DNA of 10,011 nucleotides, taken from contig DTXR01000292.1 in the NCBI GenBank assembly GCA_012962365.1, positions 1 to 10,011 on the forward strand. The letters are read 5' to 3'. The position numbers and the translations under genes were made by a program. Position 1 is the first letter of the stretch. Each line of letters begins with the position of its first letter. Shown here piece after piece: positions 6,909 to 10,011 of this stretch. Source of the DNA: Chromatiaceae bacterium (GTDB lineage Bacteria; Pseudomonadota; Gammaproteobacteria; Chromatiales; Chromatiaceae). The notes beneath the pieces are model-generated. The model was not told the origin of the DNA. It saw nothing but the letters and a program-made list of their open reading frames with translations, and did not search any database.

Positions 6909-8267
6909 TCAGCATTCTTCCTGCGCGTCTTCTACTACTGATACCAGACAGCCGTCCCTCAAGCGGGTGTGAATACGCTGCCCCGGGGTAGTGTCGGAAT
7001 AGCGGGCAATGACGCCGCCTGTTTCTGCATCGGTGGTGATGGAATAACCCCTGCCCAGGGTGTTCAGCGGACTGACTGCCTGCAACTCTCGGGCAAGTCC
7101 ACTGAATTGCAGCTTTCTCCTTGAGAGCAGGTGCTGCATGTTGTGCAGCAATTTGTGCTGTTTGTGGGCTATTTTTTCCCTGAGCATCCTGAGTTGGTGA
7201 GTCGGGGTGAGCAGTTGCAGCCGCTTGGTCAGTTGGGTGTAGTGCTGGCGTTGCTGAGCCAGTTGGTGCTGCATGGCGCGTTCCAGGCGCTGACCGAGAT
7301 CATCCAGCAACTGCTGCTCCTGTTGCAGTTGCCGGCGGGGGTGTAGGATCTGCAGCTTGTGGCCGATATGTGCAAGGTGCTGCCGGTATTCCTGCAACCT
7401 GCGCCTGATGGTGTTGTCCAGACGTTGCCGCAGTTCCTGCAGGCGCAGCAGCAATTGTTCCTGGTTCTGTGTCGCCAACTCGGCAGCCGCCGATGGCGTT
7501 GGCGCACGGCGATCGGCGACGAAATCGGCGATGGTAAAATCCACTTCGTGACCCACTGCAGAGATGACGGGTGTGTCCAAAGCGGCGATTGCCCGTGCCA
7601 GGTTTTCGTCATTGAAAGCCCACAGGTCTTCCAGAGAGCCGCCGCCGCGGGTCAGGATAAGCAGGTCACAGTCACCGCGCCGGTCGGCCAGTTCAAGTGT
7701 GTGGGTAATTTCTTCCGCCACATTGTCGCCCTGCACCAGGGTGGGGTAGATGACCACCGGCAGGGCTGGAAAGCGGCGTTTCAGAATCTGCAGGATATCC
7801 CGCACCGCCGCGCCTGTGGGTGAGGTAATGATGCCAATGCAACGGGGGAAGGCGGGCAGTGCTTTCTTGCGGCGGGCATCGAACAGGCCTTCCCGCTCCA
7901 GTTTGGTCTTCAGTTCTTCGAAGGCCCGTTGCAATGCACCTTCACCGGCCGGTTCCATGTGCTCCACGATGAGCTGGAAATCGCCCCGGGCCTCGTAAAG
8001 ACTGATGCGGGCGCGAATCAATACCTTGTCGCCATCTTTGGGTTGAAAACGTAGCAGTTGGCGCTTGTTGCGGAACAGCGCGCAACGTACCTGGGCGTGG
8101 GCGTCTTTCAGGGAGAAGTAGCTGTGGCCGGAGCGGGGCGTCGCCAGGTTGGAGATTTCGCCTTCCACCCACAGTAGAGGGAAGCTGCCTTCCAGCACGG
8201 CCCGTATTTCAGCATTGAGGCGCGAAACGGACCAGATATCCCGGGTTGATGAGGTAAATTTGGGCAT
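6909..8267 (-). CDS. xseA: Exodeoxyribonuclease VII large subunit
   Basis: XseA is the catalytic subunit of exonuclease VII, which degrades single-stranded DNA from both ends with the small subunit XseB. At 452 residues it matches E. coli XseA (456). An N-terminal OB-fold (about 1-105: VSRLNAEIR, WVEGEISN, GHSYFSLKD) leads into the catalytic domain, which has GEGALQRAFEELK (108-120), ITSPTGAAVRDIL (147-159), TRGGGSLEDLWAFNDE (206-221) and ISAVGHEVDFTIADFVADRR (235-254). Asp157, Arg207, His240 and Asp243 correspond, with an offset of two, to E. coli Asp155, Arg205, His238 and Asp241. A long Gln/Arg/Leu-rich coiled coil (about 265-395) and the C-terminal LGRGYSI (404-410) complete the fold. The ATG at 8267 fits the family N-terminus, though its ribosome site is weak. 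It diverges from guaB; xseB is not in the window. Confidence 0.97.
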   Translation of the reverse strand: MPKFTSSTRDIWSVSRLNAEIRAVLEGSFPLLWVEGEISNLATPRSGHSYFSLKDAHAQVRCALFRNKRQLLRFQPKDGDKVLIRARISLYEARGDFQLIVEHMEPAGEGALQRAFEELKTKLEREGLFDARRKKALPAFPRCIGIITSPTGAAVRDILQILKRRFPALPVVIYPTLVQGDNVAEEITHTLELADRRGDCDLLILTRGGGSLEDLWAFNDENLARAIAALDTPVISAVGHEVDFTIADFVADRRAPTPSAAAELATQNQEQLLLRLQELRQRLDNTIRRRLQEYRQHLAHIGHKLQILHPRRQLQQEQQLLDDLGQRLERAMQHQLAQQRQHYTQLTKRLQLLTPTHQLRMLREKIAHKQHKLLHNMQHLLSRRKLQFSGLARELQAVSPLNTLGRGYSITTDAETGGVIARYSDTTPGQRIHTRLRDGCLVSVVEDAQEEC

Positions 8268-8287
8268 TGTCGCAGAGAGTGTCTGGG

Positions 8288-8300
8288 AAATTGGCCGTTC
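8288..8300 (+). repeat. 13-bp direct repeat, copy 1 (xseA-guaB gap)
   Basis: AAATTGGCCGTTC here matches AAATTGGTCGTTC at 8362-8374 at 12 of 13 positions. The copies are 74 bp apart start to start and flank the AT-rich promoter core. Possible regulator sites; the binding protein is unknown. Confidence 0.45.
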
Positions 8301-8303
8301 AGT

Positions 8304-8333
8304 TTAGCGCGCATCCGCAAAATTTTATATAAT
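8304..8333 (+). promoter_or_regulatory. guaB: Putative guaB promoter with perfect -10
   Basis: TATAAT at 8328-8333 is a perfect -10 hexamer. The only -35 candidate at suitable spacing is the weak TTAGCG (8304-8309, 18-nt spacer), which suggests dependence on an activator or on upstream sequence. A transcript would start near 8340, leaving a leader of roughly 160 nt before the preferred guaB ATG. A second -10-like TATAAA at 8400-8405 lacks a good -35. The same A/T tract offers TATAAA-like sequence on the minus strand for xseA. I saw no clear match to a PurR box. Confidence 0.4.
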
Positions 8334-8342
8334 TGATCGATT

Positions 8343-8358
8343 AAGCAGAGGGCTGCTT
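8343..8358. other. Perfect small hairpin near the predicted 5' end of the guaB leader
   Basis: AAGCAG (8343-8348) and CTGCTT (8353-8358) pair perfectly around the loop AGGG. If transcription starts near 8340, this would be a stem-loop at the extreme 5' end of the guaB mRNA. The T-run after it is only three long, so a terminator is unlikely. Confidence 0.4.
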
Positions 8359-8361
8359 TGA

Positions 8362-8374
8362 AAATTGGTCGTTC
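8362..8374 (+). repeat. 13-bp direct repeat, copy 2 (xseA-guaB gap)
   Basis: AAATTGGTCGTTC differs from copy 1 (8288-8300) at one position only. It lies within the predicted guaB leader, downstream of the TATAAT at 8328-8333 and just after the small hairpin. Confidence 0.45.
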
Positions 8375-8404
8375 TGTCCTTGTGCGGGATCCATAAGTGT
8401 ATAA

Positions 8405-9976
<1,572 letters not shown>

Positions 9977-10011
9977 TCTAGCGCCCGAAGAGTCGCCGGG
10001 TTAATAAAAGC

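Noticed and set aside
5391..6909. GAGACAGGT occurs just before the LMF start (5391-5399) and just after its stop (6901-6909), like a target-site duplication
   Set aside because: A 9-bp match is expected by chance in 1.5 kb. There are no terminal inverted repeats or transposase, and composition does not change at the borders.
9977..10011. Start of guaA or a terminator after guaB
   Set aside because: The last 35 bases show neither a stable hairpin with a T-run nor a supported start codon; the region is too short to judge.

Overview
The window is 10 kb of ordinary, densely packed bacterial chromosome. It most resembles a gammaproteobacterium, possibly a purple-sulfur or sulfur-oxidiser-type lineage; the lineage below class is a guess. 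The main evidence is the divergent xseA / guaB pair, an arrangement also found in E. coli, plus Tgt, XseA and GuaB sequences very close to the gammaproteobacterial type. Base composition and codon use look uniform. I see no insertion sequence, phage gene, CRISPR array, tRNA or rRNA.

Left part (1-2917, + strand): the 3' end of tgt (queuosine tRNA modification), a small two-helix membrane protein of unknown function, a YbhB/YbcL-type PEBP protein and a full-length bacterial family X DNA polymerase (polX) with intact polymerase and PHP nuclease motifs. A promoter-like element overlapped by an AT-rich dyad lies before the PEBP gene, so PEBP and polX probably form a transcription unit separate from tgt.

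Middle-left (2898-4856, - strand): a tight three-gene unit, read right to left. It encodes a VanZ-like membrane protein, an exported ComEC-type metallo-beta-lactamase-fold protein (4-nt overlap) and a cytosolic HAD-family hydrolase (16-nt gap). The HAD gene runs convergently into polX with a 20-nt overlap of coding ends. The joint role of the three is unknown.

Middle-right (4932-6895, + strand): a host-attachment-family protein (PF10116 type) followed 32 nt later by a bacterial lipase-maturation-factor homologue, a polytopic membrane protein. A TTGACA-containing promoter candidate lies in the gap between these genes and the divergent VanZ unit.

Right part (6909-9976): xseA (- strand, exonuclease VII large subunit) and guaB (+ strand, IMP dehydrogenase) diverge from a 236-nt regulatory gap. 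That gap holds a perfect TATAAT, a small perfect hairpin and a 13-bp imperfect direct repeat spaced 74 bp apart. The guaB start is best placed at 8504, although the reading frame is open further upstream. guaA, the usual partner, would lie beyond the right edge and is not visible.

Nothing here amounts to a clearly new system. The least explained parts are the VanZ / MBL / HAD unit, the host-attachment / LMF pair and the small membrane protein next to tgt.
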